Shown here piece after piece: positions 53,707 through 63,449 of a DNA stretch of 64,000 bases. The notes below the pieces were generated by a model that saw nothing but the letters and a program-made list of their open reading frames with translations, searched no databases and was not told where the DNA came from. The stretch covers positions 806,001-870,000 of the forward strand of contig JAWKTN010000002.1 in assembly GCA_041399065.1 (NCBI GenBank), written 5' to 3'. The DNA comes from JAGQPD01 sp020426865. Its GTDB lineage: Bacteria > Planctomycetota > Planctomycetia > Pirellulales > Pirellulaceae. The first letter of the stretch is position 1. Each line of letters starts with the position of its first letter. The position numbers and the translations under genes are program-made.

Positions 53707-56700
53707 CTACGAACAGCCCATGCTGTTTCCACAATTATGACAGAGGTAGCAATTGCCGTTGCGAACGGTGATTGCCCCACAGTTGTCACAAGCGGGAGCG
53801 TCGCTCTGGAAACGTGCGAATTGGTGTTGTCGGTCGGCGAGTCCGAGACCGTGGCTGGAAGCATGCGACGTGGTGTCCGTTGCATGCCCGTTCCCTACGG
53901 TGACCGTCGCCACCGCCGATCCGTTGCCGTTGACTGATCCCGACTTTCCATTGGCGGCGGATGCCTTGGCTTCCGCGACTTTTCCTGCAGTCGCTGCGCC
54001 GCTCGACTTCTCTGCGGCATCCTTTTCCTTCGGCTTGTCGGGCAGAATTCCCATCTGCAGTTCGCGGTAGCCGTGCAAGAAATTGATTCCCAACCAGCGG
54101 AAGATATAGTCGACAACGCTCTTGGCAATCCGAATATCAGGGTTCGTCGTGTGCCCCATCGGCTCGAATCGCGAATGAGAAAACTTATCCACCAAGACTT
54201 CCAGCGGAACGCCATACTGCAAGCTCATGGACACGGCGGTTCCAAAGCTGTCCATCAGGCCACCGATGGTACTCCCCTCCTTGGCCATCGTGATGAACAA
54301 TTCGCCGGGACGTCCGTCCTTATATAAGCCTACGGTGATATAGCCTTCATGGCCTGCGACGTTGAACTTGTGCGTTACCGACTGCCGCGTGTCGGGCAAT
54401 CGTTCGCGACGCACCTTGGTAGCCGCAGATTTTTCCGCGGCCTTGTCGCCTTCCGTCTTGGTGGACAGTGGCTGACTTTGTTTCGAACCATCGCGATAAA
54501 TCGCTAAGGCCTTCAATCCCAATTGCCAACCCCACGTGTAAGCTAACCCAATCTCCTCCACCGTCGTATCCGACGGCATGTTCACCGTTTTGGAGATGGC
54601 CCCCGACAAGAACGGCTGGGCCGCCGCCATCATCGACACGTGAGCGCGCCAGCCAATGCTGCGCACGCCATTGGCCGGCTGGAAGGCACAATCAAACACC
54701 GGCAGGTGCTCGTCTTTCAAATCGGCCGCACCCTCAATCGTGTCCTGCTCGTCAATGTGCCGTCCAATCGACTCGATCTGCGGTCGGTCGTAGCCCAACT
54801 CGCGCAGTGCCAACGGGACCGTTTGATTGACGATCTTCAACATTCCACCGCCGGCCAACTGCTTGTATTTGACCAGCGCGATGTCGGGTTCAATGCCCGT
54901 CGTATCGCAGTCCATCATGAAACTGATCGTGCCGGTCGGTGCCAACACGGTCGCTTGGGCATTGCGGAAGCCATTGCGTTTGCCTTCCACCAACACCTCG
55001 TCCCACAACTTCCGTGCCGCGTCCTTCAGATACGCCGGTCCCGAGTCGTTAACGTCTTCGACCGCTTCGCGGTGCATCCGCATCACACTTAAGAACGGCT
55101 CACGATTCTCCGCGTACGCCTCAAAGGTACCGACCGCCGAAGCCAACTCGGCACTCGTCCGATTCGCCGCTCCGTGCATGATCGCCGTCACCGAACCGCA
55201 CAATCCACGTGCCTCGTCCGAATCGTACGCCATCCCACTGGACATAATCAGGCTGCCCAGATTCGAATACCCCAATCCCAACGGTCGGAATCGGTGGCTG
55301 TTTTCGGCGATCCGGTCGGTCGGATAACTGGCATGGTCGACGAGAATTTCCTGAGCCACAAAGAATAAGCGGCAAGCCTCGCAATAACGCTCGACATCAA
55401 ACGTGCCGTCGCCGGTGCGGAACTTCATCAGGTTGATGCTGGCCAGATTGCAGGCCGTGTCGTCCAGGAACATGTACTCCGAACACGGGTTGCTGGCATT
55501 GATACGACCCGAATTCGGGCAAGTGTGCCAGCGATTAATCGTCGTGTCGTACTGCACACCCGGATCGCCGCAATGCCACGCACATTCCGCCATCCGCTGC
55601 AAAACCTTTCGCGCCGGATAGGAAGGACCGTCCGCCTTGGAACTTGTTACCCAATGCGTGGTCCATTGACCGTCCTCTTCGACCGACCTCATGAAATCAT
55701 CGGTCACCCGCACCGACAGGTTCGCGTTCTGGAACAAAATCGAACTGTACGCCTCGCCATTGAAATTGGCTTCGTAGCGACCACTCTCAATCAACGTGTG
55801 CGCCTTCTGCTCTTCCTTGTACTTGCACTCGATGAACTCCATGATGTCCGGATGCCACACCTTCAGCGATTGCATCTTCGCCGCGCGGCGCGTCTTGCCA
55901 CCCGATTTCACCACCGCCGCAATCTGATCGTACACCCGCATGAAGGACAACGGCCCCGAGGGACGACCACCACCAGAAAGCTTTTCGCGGTGCGAACGAA
56001 TCGTCGACAAGTCCGTTCCCGTCCCCGACCCAAACTTGAATAACATCGCCTCGCTCGTCGCCAGACGCATGATGTCTTCCATGTTGTCGTCGACACTTTG
56101 GATGAAACATGCCGATGCCTGCGGGAATTCGTACGGATTCTCCGGTTGAGCCGCCGCACGCGTCTGCTCGTCCCATCGCCAATTGCATCGCGCACCCGTC
56201 ACACCATACTCATGATGCAACCCCACGTTGAACCATACCGGTGAATTGAAGGCACCATGCTGATGCAGACACAACCAAGTCAAATCGCGATAAAACCGCT
56301 CGCCATCCTCAGCCGTCGCAAAATATCCGTCCGCAACTCCCCAATCCGCTATCGTTCGTGTCACCCGATGAATCAACTGCCGCACGCTCCGCTCTCGCTC
56401 CTCCGTGCCGTTCTCACCATAAAAATATTTGCTCACCACCACGTTCGTCGCCAATTGACTCCACGTCGATGGTATCTCACAATCCGTCTGCTCAAACAGC
56501 GGCTTGCCGTTCTCGTCCTTAATCGTCGCCGAACGCTGCTCCCAATTAACCGTGTCAAACGGATCGGCTACCTGCTCAGGACAAAATGTCCCCGCAACCC
56601 TTAAGCCTCTTGGATTCCGCATTGTCGATCCTCCCCCTCGAGCCCCACCATCGGCCTCGTTCCGATCGGACTCGCTACTCCTACGCTTGCCGTGCGCTTC

Positions 56701-56712
56701 TACCGTCGCCAT
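53707..56712 (-). CDS. nrdJ: Vitamin B12-dependent (class II) ribonucleotide reductase
   Basis: This protein has about 1001 residues from the ATG at 56712 (MATVEAHGKRRSS); the frame is open to 56766. It reduces ribonucleotides to deoxyribonucleotides with adenosylcobalamin. The catalytic domain shows SACFIQSVDDNMEDIM, GSGTGTDLSTIRS, NPCSEYMFLDDTACNLASINL-like text near 450 (conserved NPCSE), TVLAPTGTISFMMDCDTTGIEP and SGAISKTVNMPSDTTVEEI. The C-terminal tail ends with CDNCGAITV, CYLCHNCGNSMGCS, a Cys-rich redox shuttle. No riboswitch was recognised upstream, but a 12-base repeat (56889-56924) lies in the leader region. Convergent pcm shares its terminator. Confidence 0.95.
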   Translation of the reverse strand: MATVEAHGKRRSSESDRNEADGGARGGGSTMRNPRGLRVAGTFCPEQVADPFDTVNWEQRSATIKDENGKPLFEQTDCEIPSTWSQLATNVVVSKYFYGENGTEERERSVRQLIHRVTRTIADWGVADGYFATAEDGERFYRDLTWLCLHQHGAFNSPVWFNVGLHHEYGVTGARCNWRWDEQTRAAAQPENPYEFPQASACFIQSVDDNMEDIMRLATSEAMLFKFGSGTGTDLSTIRSHREKLSGGGRPSGPLSFMRVYDQIAAVVKSGGKTRRAAKMQSLKVWHPDIMEFIECKYKEEQKAHTLIESGRYEANFNGEAYSSILFQNANLSVRVTDDFMRSVEEDGQWTTHWVTSSKADGPSYPARKVLQRMAECAWHCGDPGVQYDTTINRWHTCPNSGRINASNPCSEYMFLDDTACNLASINLMKFRTGDGTFDVERYCEACRLFFVAQEILVDHASYPTDRIAENSHRFRPLGLGYSNLGSLIMSSGMAYDSDEARGLCGSVTAIMHGAANRTSAELASAVGTFEAYAENREPFLSVMRMHREAVEDVNDSGPAYLKDAARKLWDEVLVEGKRNGFRNAQATVLAPTGTISFMMDCDTTGIEPDIALVKYKQLAGGGMLKIVNQTVPLALRELGYDRPQIESIGRHIDEQDTIEGAADLKDEHLPVFDCAFQPANGVRSIGWRAHVSMMAAAQPFLSGAISKTVNMPSDTTVEEIGLAYTWGWQLGLKALAIYRDGSKQSQPLSTKTEGDKAAEKSAATKVRRERLPDTRQSVTHKFNVAGHEGYITVGLYKDGRPGELFITMAKEGSTIGGLMDSFGTAVSMSLQYGVPLEVLVDKFSHSRFEPMGHTTNPDIRIAKSVVDYIFRWLGINFLHGYRELQMGILPDKPKEKDAAEKSSGAATAGKVAEAKASAANGKSGSVNGNGSAVATVTVGNGHATDTTSHASSHGLGLADRQHQFARFQSDAPACDNCGAITVRNGNCYLCHNCGNSMGCS

Positions 56713-56888
56713 CCTCAGCCTTCTCCTGTAAAAAAAACCACTCTTCGTCCATGCCACTCGCCGCATCGCGATGCCCGCAGCCTGCTACCCGCCCTCTCAA
56801 GACGTTCGCCGTCCCACTCGGCCAAGCTAGCCAGAAACCTGAACCTTCGTCCAGAACCGTAAACACCTGTCCATTATCCCGCGACAGT

Positions 56889-56943
56889 GCAATCCAATAT
56901 GCAATCCAATATGCAATCCAACGCCACTCAACGTGCAATCCAC
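56889..56943. repeat. Short tandem repeat upstream of nrdJ
   Basis: GCAATCCAATAT occurs at 56889 and 56901, with a third partial unit at 56913 and an isolated GCAATCCAC at 56935. It lies ~175 bases upstream of the likely nrdJ start and might bind a regulator. Confidence 0.6.
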
Positions 56944-57333
56944 ATCCGGGCCACTTAGGGAAAATGGGGCAAACTCGCTCCACCTCCATGCACCCCCCAA
57001 AAGACGTATATTCCCTTCACGACCACTAGATATTGTATCATCGTCTAACAACAACACAACATTTGGTGGAAAGACTCGATTTTAAGGCCTTTCTGGGCTT
57101 CGTCAATCGATTTGACAAGAAAAATCGCAAGTCGTTGCCGCACAAGAAGTTAGGCGATTCCTCCTACAACCTTCACCTAACTATAGCAATGCTAGCAACG
57201 AAGTTCAACACCCTATTGAATAAGGAGTTAGGGAAAATGACATTTACCAGTCAGTTCGAGCATTACTTGGAGGGAATCGGCAAAGTTTTTTTGGCCAAGC
57301 AGGACAGGTTGTTTTGCGACGCAAAAAGATTTT
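56944..57333. other. AT-rich intergenic stretch between nrdJ and the PQQ-like gene
   Basis: No gene is supported. A 118-codon plus-strand frame (57033-57389) shows no recognisable domain and runs through the terminator-like hairpin, so it is not called. Confidence 0.4.
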
Positions 57334-57388
57334 TACCGCAGAAACACTGGGGCCCCACTTTCTTGGGGTGGGCAGCGTCTCTGCGGTA
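57334..57388. terminator. Long terminator-like stem near the end of the PQQ-like gene
   Basis: TACCGCAGA and TCTGCGGTA bound a stem with an internal GGGGCCCCAC/TGGGGTGGGC pairing. It lies 60 bases beyond the stop of the minus-strand PQQ-like gene. Confidence 0.5.
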
Positions 57389-57448
57389 GCAATTATTGTG
57401 GACACCACGCGAGGTGCGCAGGGAGATTCTTGCCCATTGGGTTGGAGG

Positions 57449-58810
57449 TCACTCGCCGATGCAGTACAACGTGGAATTCGAACGGAGGAACAATTGCCCG
57501 TTGCTGACGGCGGGCGTTGCATCGAATCCGCTGGTATCGAACGTCATGTCGTTGGTCGCCAGTTGCTGGAATTCGGGTTTGGCCTCGATCACGTGGATAT
57601 TCCCCGTCTTGGTGGTAATGTAGACTTTTCCGCCGGCGACGACCGGCGAGGCATAATCTTGACCGCGACCGAATCCACCTCCACCGCGGCGACCGCCACC
57701 GCCGCCAGGCGCATCTTGTTGTGCGGCGGTCGCCAGCCGTTCCTGGAAAACGCGCTGGCCCGAGTCCGCCTTGTGGCAACTTACAACGCCGCCATTGACG
57801 ACATAGATATGTCCTTCATAGAGCACCGGGGTGCCGAATCGACCGGCTGCCTGCCCTTCCCACAAGACGTTATCGGCCAGATCTCCTTTACCGCCGAGTT
57901 TGACGGCGACCGCTGAGTTACCGCGTCCGCCCATGACGTAGACCACACCATCTCCCGGCACGAGGCTATTGGAAACGGATTGGTCGCTTTGTCCCGGTGC
58001 GTACCAGCGGAGTTTCCCGGTCTCTGGGTTGAAGCCCCACACCTCACCTGGCACGGATAATACCAGATCGACTCCGTCTGGAGACACGATCATGGCAGGA
58101 GTCCCCCAGGTGCTGGCCAATCCCCCAGCCTTGCTGGTCCATTTTTCCTCGCCGGTACGTTTATCGAGCGCCACCAACGATTCAGCTTCATCGGACGCAT
58201 TGACGATTACGAGGTCTTCATGCACGATCGGGCTGGCGGCCGACCCCCAGCGCTGTTCCCCGGACTCTGTCCCCACGCTGGTTTGCCACAATTGGTTGCC
58301 TTGCATATCGAACGCAATCACCCCCGTCTTGCCAAAGAACGCATAAACACGCTCGCCGTCGCTGACCGGAGTATGACTTGCATAACCGTGTGATGTGACA
58401 CCTGGCGGTCGGTAAGGATCCTCCGGCAGCACGGCAGGGACAGTCTTTTCCCAAAGCACTTCGCCAGTCTCGCGAGCCACGCATAGCAAGTGTCGTTTCA
58501 AATTCTCCATTTCTCCGTCGTCATCCCCCCTCGTCCCGTAGCCGCTGTAGCAGGTGACAAATATCTTGTCACCCACCACGATCGGACAGGACACGCCCGG
58601 CCCCGGCAACGGCCGCTTCCAGCGGATGTTTTCGGTTTCACTCCACGTCGTCGGCGGTGACTTTTCGTCCGTGCTGACTCCCGTTCCATTGGGCCCGAGA
58701 AATCGCGGCCAGTCGCCGGCCACGCACTCGGCCACAATTCCCGACCAAAGCAACAGACTCGCTGCCCCCCAAATTGCCCAACGACACCCGCGGCATGAAC
58801 TCAAATTCAT
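57449..58810 (-). CDS. Exported PQQ-like beta-propeller protein
   Basis: This protein has 453 residues. The N-terminus is a signal peptide (WAIWGAASLLLWSGIVAEC) and the mature start DWPRFLGPNGTGVS is typical of planctomycete PQQ-repeat proteins. Repeated blades show the motif GxVxAxDxxTGxxxW: DKIFVTCYSGYG, ERVYAFFGKTGVIAFD, ALDKRTGEEKWTSKAG, VYVMGGRGNSAVAVKL and VYITTKTGNIHVIEA. There is a Gly-rich loop (QDAPGGGGGRRGGGGFGRGQ) near residue 370. No PQQ-dehydrogenase active site is evident, so it is likely a binding or scaffolding protein in the envelope, not a dehydrogenase. Confidence 0.85.
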   Translation of the reverse strand: MNLSSCRGCRWAIWGAASLLLWSGIVAECVAGDWPRFLGPNGTGVSTDEKSPPTTWSETENIRWKRPLPGPGVSCPIVVGDKIFVTCYSGYGTRGDDDGEMENLKRHLLCVARETGEVLWEKTVPAVLPEDPYRPPGVTSHGYASHTPVSDGERVYAFFGKTGVIAFDMQGNQLWQTSVGTESGEQRWGSAASPIVHEDLVIVNASDEAESLVALDKRTGEEKWTSKAGGLASTWGTPAMIVSPDGVDLVLSVPGEVWGFNPETGKLRWYAPGQSDQSVSNSLVPGDGVVYVMGGRGNSAVAVKLGGKGDLADNVLWEGQAAGRFGTPVLYEGHIYVVNGGVVSCHKADSGQRVFQERLATAAQQDAPGGGGGRRGGGGFGRGQDYASPVVAGGKVYITTKTGNIHVIEAKPEFQQLATNDMTFDTSGFDATPAVSNGQLFLRSNSTLYCIGE

Positions 58811-59007
58811 CGAAATCCTCCCTCAAACTTACGATTCTCGACCACTGGATGCTGCAATTGGTATTCCGGCAGGTCGAAGCAAAGCGGTCTCGCACTGTGC
58901 TTGCTCCGAGAGCCTCCATTAAACACCTTGACGCCGCAAAGGTTTCGCCACTCATTCCGGCCAACTGCCGGTTGTTGCTGCACTTGAAACCAGAATAAAC
59001 CTTGAAG

Positions 59008-60183
59008 CTACTCAGCCGAAAGCGGCAAAGCAGCCGTATCGGCCACCTTCTGACGCTGGGGCAGCGACGGGGTGATCCGACGAATCACCGTCTGTGCCGT
59101 CGCACGGTATCCTGTCAACTTCCCGCCAAAAATGGATATCAGGCGTGGCCGTCGCGGGTCGTCGGTCGGCAATTGAGTTTCCCGGGATCGACTGAATGCC
59201 TTTCCGCCACTAGGCAAGACGCGAAGACCAGCCCAGGCATCAAGAACATCTCGAGATCGGTTGGGAAAGAAACGGGCATAGACTTTCAGCAGATACTCGA
59301 TTTCCTGGTCCAGGGGTGATACCCTGGCCGGATCGCCGTCGTAACGGTGTTCGGTGGTTCCCAACAGCGTCCTCCCTTTCCACGGCATCACAAACACGGC
59401 ACGGCGGTCGGCGGGCACTTCCAAATAGTAACATCCGGCAGACAACACTCCCGGCAGTTCCAGATGCGTCCCTTGCACCAGTTCGACAGGCATGGGTGGT
59501 GGTAGCGGAATTACCTTACTCAGCACCTCGTTGGCCCAGGGCCCGGCCGCGTTAACCAAAACCAAAGCACGACAGGTTTCTTCGCGCCCGTCTAGCATGT
59601 ACACCACATCATAACCGTTGCCATCGCCGCGGGCGCCCTTGAACACTGCAGGACAAATACATGTCACTCCCAGCGATTCCGCCGAACGCATAACCGCTTC
59701 CGTCAACGCCCGATCGTCCGTTTGTGCATCGACATACCGTAACACGGCCCGCAGCTTGTCCGTTGTCAATCCATCGAGCTCATCCCAGTCCTGGCGTCGT
59801 ACGCTGCCAAATCGCAGTTCGCTCTCCATCCCTCCTAACAGCCAGTATAGGGTCAAACCGATCGTCAGCTTCCAGCGGGGGCGAGACATGTGCGGATAAA
59901 CCGGAATGTAGAACGGCTGTCGATGCACCAGTCCCGGAGCCAAGCGCAGCAACAACTCTCGTTCGCGCAGACTTTCGCGGACGAGCCGAAACTGGCCAGA
60001 CTCGAGATACCGCAAACCACCGTGGATCAGCTTGCTCGACCGGCTGGAGGTCCCCGCCGCCAAACGACGTTGCTCCAATAACACCGCTCGATATCCTGCT
60101 GCTGCAGCGGCTTGAGCAACGCCTACGCCATGAATGCCGCCGCCAACGACCAGGATGTCGCAGTCCTGCATACTACGCGCCAT
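59008..60183 (-). CDS. glpD: FAD-dependent glycerol-3-phosphate dehydrogenase
   Basis: The ATG at 60183 is set five bases after AAAGGAG (GTG at 60189 is an alternative). The protein has 391 residues, shorter than E. coli GlpD, lacking the C-terminal extension. The FAD motif CDILVVGGGIHGVGVAQAAA is residues 7-26, TSSRSSKLIHGGLRYLESG (near 45) is the GlpD signature, and ALVLVNAAGPWANEV near 210 is typical of this fold. It oxidises glycerol-3-phosphate to DHAP at the inner membrane and passes electrons to quinones. The adjacent GDPD makes glycerol-3-phosphate from glycerophosphodiesters, so the two probably serve one pathway. Confidence 0.92.
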   Translation of the reverse strand: MARSMQDCDILVVGGGIHGVGVAQAAAAAGYRAVLLEQRRLAAGTSSRSSKLIHGGLRYLESGQFRLVRESLRERELLLRLAPGLVHRQPFYIPVYPHMSRPRWKLTIGLTLYWLLGGMESELRFGSVRRQDWDELDGLTTDKLRAVLRYVDAQTDDRALTEAVMRSAESLGVTCICPAVFKGARGDGNGYDVVYMLDGREETCRALVLVNAAGPWANEVLSKVIPLPPPMPVELVQGTHLELPGVLSAGCYYLEVPADRRAVFVMPWKGRTLLGTTEHRYDGDPARVSPLDQEIEYLLKVYARFFPNRSRDVLDAWAGLRVLPSGGKAFSRSRETQLPTDDPRRPRLISIFGGKLTGYRATAQTVIRRITPSLPQRQKVADTAALPLSAE

Positions 60184-60268
60184 GCACACTCCTTTGTTCG
60201 TTGCCCGTCAATCGGAAACAGGCGGCAAAGACCGCGAACATATCCTGTACATCCCACGCTTGAGGTCA

Positions 60269-61027
60269 TCAGCCCGCAGCCGTTAGCGCCGGTAACATAT
60301 CGCCAAAGTTGTCGGTTTCCACTAAATCAACTCCACGCGCCCACTGGCGCCGAGCCATGGCCGCATTATTGATCGTATAGACTGCCAGCCGCCAATCCGC
60401 CTGCCATGGTTCGACGTCTACCTGGTCGAGCCAAACAACGTCGCAAAACAGAAACTCGGGTGACAGATCAATGGCCGATCGGTGGCGTTCTTCGCCCCCC
60501 TGCGGCAAGACCCAACCGATGCGAAAACCAAATTCACTGCGCATTCGCCGCAACACCTGCTGATTCATCGAAATCACCACGGCCTGGTGCATGACGTCCG
60601 TGAGGACGCTCGCTATGGCCCCGGCCACGGTTTCCTCACCTGCCACATCAATCGCATGTTGCTTGATCTCCACGAACACGCAGACCGACGGAAACTGGTG
60701 CAGCAGCGTCTTGAATTGTTCAAGCGTCGGCACCGTCACCGCAGCAAACTCGTCGCCGAACCGCTGATGATATCCGGCGCTCCATGTGGAAACCTCGTTC
60801 GCGTTGTGATCGGCGATCGCCAGCGAGGCCCCCCCGGTGCGAGACATATTCGAGTCATGAACTACAAAGGGGACGAGATCGCGTGACAGTTGCACGTCGA
60901 GCTCCACGAATTGAGCTCCCAACTCCATCGCCGCGAGCAAACCCGGCAATGTATTCTCGGGATAGCGCTGGGGATAGCCACGATGAGCGACAAGTTTCTC
61001 GGCAACTGGCGATGCAAATGTGTTCAT
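60269..61027 (-). CDS. Glycerophosphodiester phosphodiesterase
   Basis: The ATG at 61027 (MNTFASPVAEKLVAHRGYPQ) gives about 252 residues; the frame goes to 61153 through the kinase gene. LVAHRGYPQRYPENTLPGL (catalytic His, Glu-Asn), QFVELDVQLSRDLVPFVVHD (Glu, Asp, His), and EIKQ (VFVEIKQHA) match the GDPD catalytic set. It would hydrolyse glycerophosphodiesters to glycerol-3-phosphate and alcohol; no signal peptide is present, so it acts in the cytoplasm. It begins 14 bases after the kinase stop, in the same operon, and glpD follows 85 bases later. Confidence 0.9.
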   Translation of the reverse strand: MNTFASPVAEKLVAHRGYPQRYPENTLPGLLAAMELGAQFVELDVQLSRDLVPFVVHDSNMSRTGGASLAIADHNANEVSTWSAGYHQRFGDEFAAVTVPTLEQFKTLLHQFPSVCVFVEIKQHAIDVAGEETVAGAIASVLTDVMHQAVVISMNQQVLRRMRSEFGFRIGWVLPQGGEERHRSAIDLSPEFLFCDVVWLDQVDVEPWQADWRLAVYTINNAAMARRQWARGVDLVETDNFGDMLPALTAAG

Positions 61028-61041
61028 GGCCCGACGCCTGG

Positions 61042-63213
61042 CTACGCATTTTCGGTCTTCGTATCGAGTACGCCCGTCACGTCGCCCGCAACGCGGATGG
61101 TCGATGTTTCCGAATGATCCTGCGAGCGATGGAGGACGTTGGTCGACCACCAAAGTTCGGCATCTTGATCAGTCCATTCAAACGCGGCCTCGCAATCGTC
61201 CAACTCACGCATCAACTGCCGCACAGTCTGCGGGCGATCGCGTGGATCCTTGGCGAGACACCGCAAGAGCAACACTTCCAGATCGGGATGAATCGTGCGT
61301 CCAGCCGCAGCCGACAACGGCAACGGGTTTTCGCACAGATGCTTCTTGCAGATCTCCATCGTCGATTCACCCTCAAACGCCGGCCGTCCGGTTAACAAGA
61401 AATAGGCAACGACGCCCAGCGAGTAAATATCGGACCTGGCGTCCATTTCGCTTGGCCGCTCCAACGCCTCAGGGGAAATGTAGTAGGGCGTCCCCACCAC
61501 CGTCCCCACCATCGTCAGGTGCGAATTTTCCGGTTCATCGCACGATTTGACCAGGCCAAAATCAAGCACTTTCGCCAGATCGTATAAGCCACCGACATAG
61601 GTCACCATGATATTCGAGGGCTTGATGTCACGATGGACGAGCCCCATTTGATGAGCCTCATTCAAGCTGCCACATACTTGCCGGAGTAAATGGATCGCGC
61701 GTCGCTCCGGCAGTGGGCCAAAGCGTTCCACCATTCGATCCAGCGTCATCCCCGGCAAGTACTCCATCGCGTAATAAAAAACACCTTCAGGCGTTCGTCC
61801 GTAATCGTAGATCGCAACCGTGTTGGGATGTCCAAGCTTGCTGGTCGTACGCACTTCCCGTTCAAATCGTCGAACCGTTGCTTCGTCAACCTTGTCCTCC
61901 CGCAAAAGCTTGACGGCCGTTGGACGTTGCAGCAAGGCGTGATGAGCTCGATAGACAACGCCCATGCCCCCTTCCCCGATTTGCTCGTCCAATGCATACT
62001 GCCCCAGCGTCTTGGCCTCGGCAACCGCACGATAAGCCGCTTGCTGCCAACGACTGGCCAATACGAGCCAAACTTGCGACGCAATTCCAAGCCCCACCAA
62101 AATGGACATTAATATGGCATATGATGTCCGGACGACTTGCATCGGCCGATACGCTTCGGCGAGATCCAGTTCCGTTGCCACCCCCATGTCCATATCACTG
62201 AGCCATTGCCATGCTCCCACGACCGGAACACCACGGTAATCTCGGTAACCACGCAAGTTCTGTCCCGCTTCACCGGCAATCGCGGATGTCGCCATTTCTG
62301 TCCACGGCTGCTTGTTTCGCCGCAACGTCGCTCGACCACCGCGAGTTAAATCGACGCCCGGGTCGCGGATCTCGACCGACAACATCGATGTTGCTCCCTC
62401 CCCATCCGACATCAGACTCAAATCCCGCAATTGACTCTCAAACCGACTAGCTGAAATCATCACGCCTTGCCTGTCGAAGGCATAGGTCTCTCCGGATTCT
62501 CCCGGACGGGCGACCGTCAAGATCTCGGAGAATTCCCGTTTGGGATCCAAACGAAAGGCGAGCACCGCCGCCACACTTCCCGCTTCATCCCGTACGGGTG
62601 TGGCGACAAACATCGTCGGCATCCCGGCACGGACACCACCCAAACCGTCCGGCAATAACACGGCACTGGGGAAGGGACGCGACAACGTCGATTCGCCACC
62701 CATCGCCGGCAACAAATACGACTCGTGTCCCGCAATCCGTTCGCGCCCCACCAACTCCTCAAGATTCGCCGCCAACACTCGTCCTTCAGCGTCGTAGACG
62801 AGATACCCGTCATGACCAAATTCAAGCTGCCACGGAATCAGTGCATCGGCCAACTTGCCCAACAACGGATCTCGCAGCCAATCACTGGACTTCGAGTCCT
62901 CAGGGTTTCGCGACCAATTTCGGTTCATTTCCACAATCGTATCGCGGACCTGAGGATCATTCGCCGCAACAGAAACCATCGACGTTTCGTGCTCCACCCA
63001 CAAACGCAAGGCCGTGATATCGGCATTCAAAACCGTCTGCAGATTGGTCCCCACCAGCTGACGAGTGGACGACTCCAGTCGCCGCAATCCCCACCACCCC
63101 GACACCAGCAGCAAGAGGACCACAAAGATCGGCCACGACCAAAGCCGCCGCCGCATGCGACTGAGTACTTTCGAATTGACGCCGAATTGCGATGTCAGGA
63201 ACGCCAAGCCCAT
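61042..63213 (-). CDS. Transmembrane Ser/Thr protein kinase with Cache-like sensor
   Basis: This protein has 723 residues. A short cytoplasmic start is followed by a helix near 29-47 (WPIFVVLLLLVSGWWGL) and an extracytoplasmic Cache-like domain (about 50-360) with VSVAANDPQVRDTI and MPTMFVATPVRDEAGSV. A second helix (MSILVGLGIASQVWLVLA, near 368-388) leads to the kinase domain (residues 413-665): GEGGMGVVYRAHHALLQR (P-loop), TAVKLLRED (Lys), VHRDIKPSNIM (HRD), VLDFGLVKS (DFG) and SPEALERPSEMDARSDIYSLG. All catalytic residues are present. It is likely to sense an extracellular signal and phosphorylate unknown partners. It precedes the GDPD gene in the same operon. Confidence 0.92.
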   Translation of the reverse strand: MGLAFLTSQFGVNSKVLSRMRRRLWSWPIFVVLLLLVSGWWGLRRLESSTRQLVGTNLQTVLNADITALRLWVEHETSMVSVAANDPQVRDTIVEMNRNWSRNPEDSKSSDWLRDPLLGKLADALIPWQLEFGHDGYLVYDAEGRVLAANLEELVGRERIAGHESYLLPAMGGESTLSRPFPSAVLLPDGLGGVRAGMPTMFVATPVRDEAGSVAAVLAFRLDPKREFSEILTVARPGESGETYAFDRQGVMISASRFESQLRDLSLMSDGEGATSMLSVEIRDPGVDLTRGGRATLRRNKQPWTEMATSAIAGEAGQNLRGYRDYRGVPVVGAWQWLSDMDMGVATELDLAEAYRPMQVVRTSYAILMSILVGLGIASQVWLVLASRWQQAAYRAVAEAKTLGQYALDEQIGEGGMGVVYRAHHALLQRPTAVKLLREDKVDEATVRRFEREVRTTSKLGHPNTVAIYDYGRTPEGVFYYAMEYLPGMTLDRMVERFGPLPERRAIHLLRQVCGSLNEAHQMGLVHRDIKPSNIMVTYVGGLYDLAKVLDFGLVKSCDEPENSHLTMVGTVVGTPYYISPEALERPSEMDARSDIYSLGVVAYFLLTGRPAFEGESTMEICKKHLCENPLPLSAAAGRTIHPDLEVLLLRCLAKDPRDRPQTVRQLMRELDDCEAAFEWTDQDAELWWSTNVLHRSQDHSETSTIRVAGDVTGVLDTKTENA

Positions 63214-63403
63214 ACCAGGCCCCCAGATACGAACAATACGCCGGGCTGCTCAAGCGCATTGTATCCGACTGGCCGCTGAAGGTGAACCTGAGGAGGGAAG
63301 CAGCGTCGGCCGCAAGATCTTGTTCCCGCGCCGAGAGGTTTTCTCACGGAGCCACAGCATCACCAAGATGCCGAGATACTGGGGAACGACGGCGGATTGG
63401 GCA

Positions 63404-63426
63404 AATACCTCGAGGTTCGAGGTATT
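63404..63426. repeat. Perfect REP-like palindrome after the dockerin gene
   Basis: AATACCTCGA-GGT-TCGAGGTATT: two ten-base arms and a three-base centre, the best-formed member of a small family also present at 17004, 17047 and 22185. It lies 24 bases beyond the stop of a minus-strand gene. Confidence 0.75.
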
Positions 63427-63449
63427 CGCCTGCATGTGTTCGTTCGGGA

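Noticed and set aside
56713..57032. Cobalamin riboswitch upstream of nrdJ
   Set aside because: No B12-box-like conserved core was found; only the short GCAATCCAATAT repeat stands out.
57033..57389. 118-codon plus-strand open frame
   Set aside because: No recognisable domain or convincing ribosome binding site; it overlaps a terminator-like stem.
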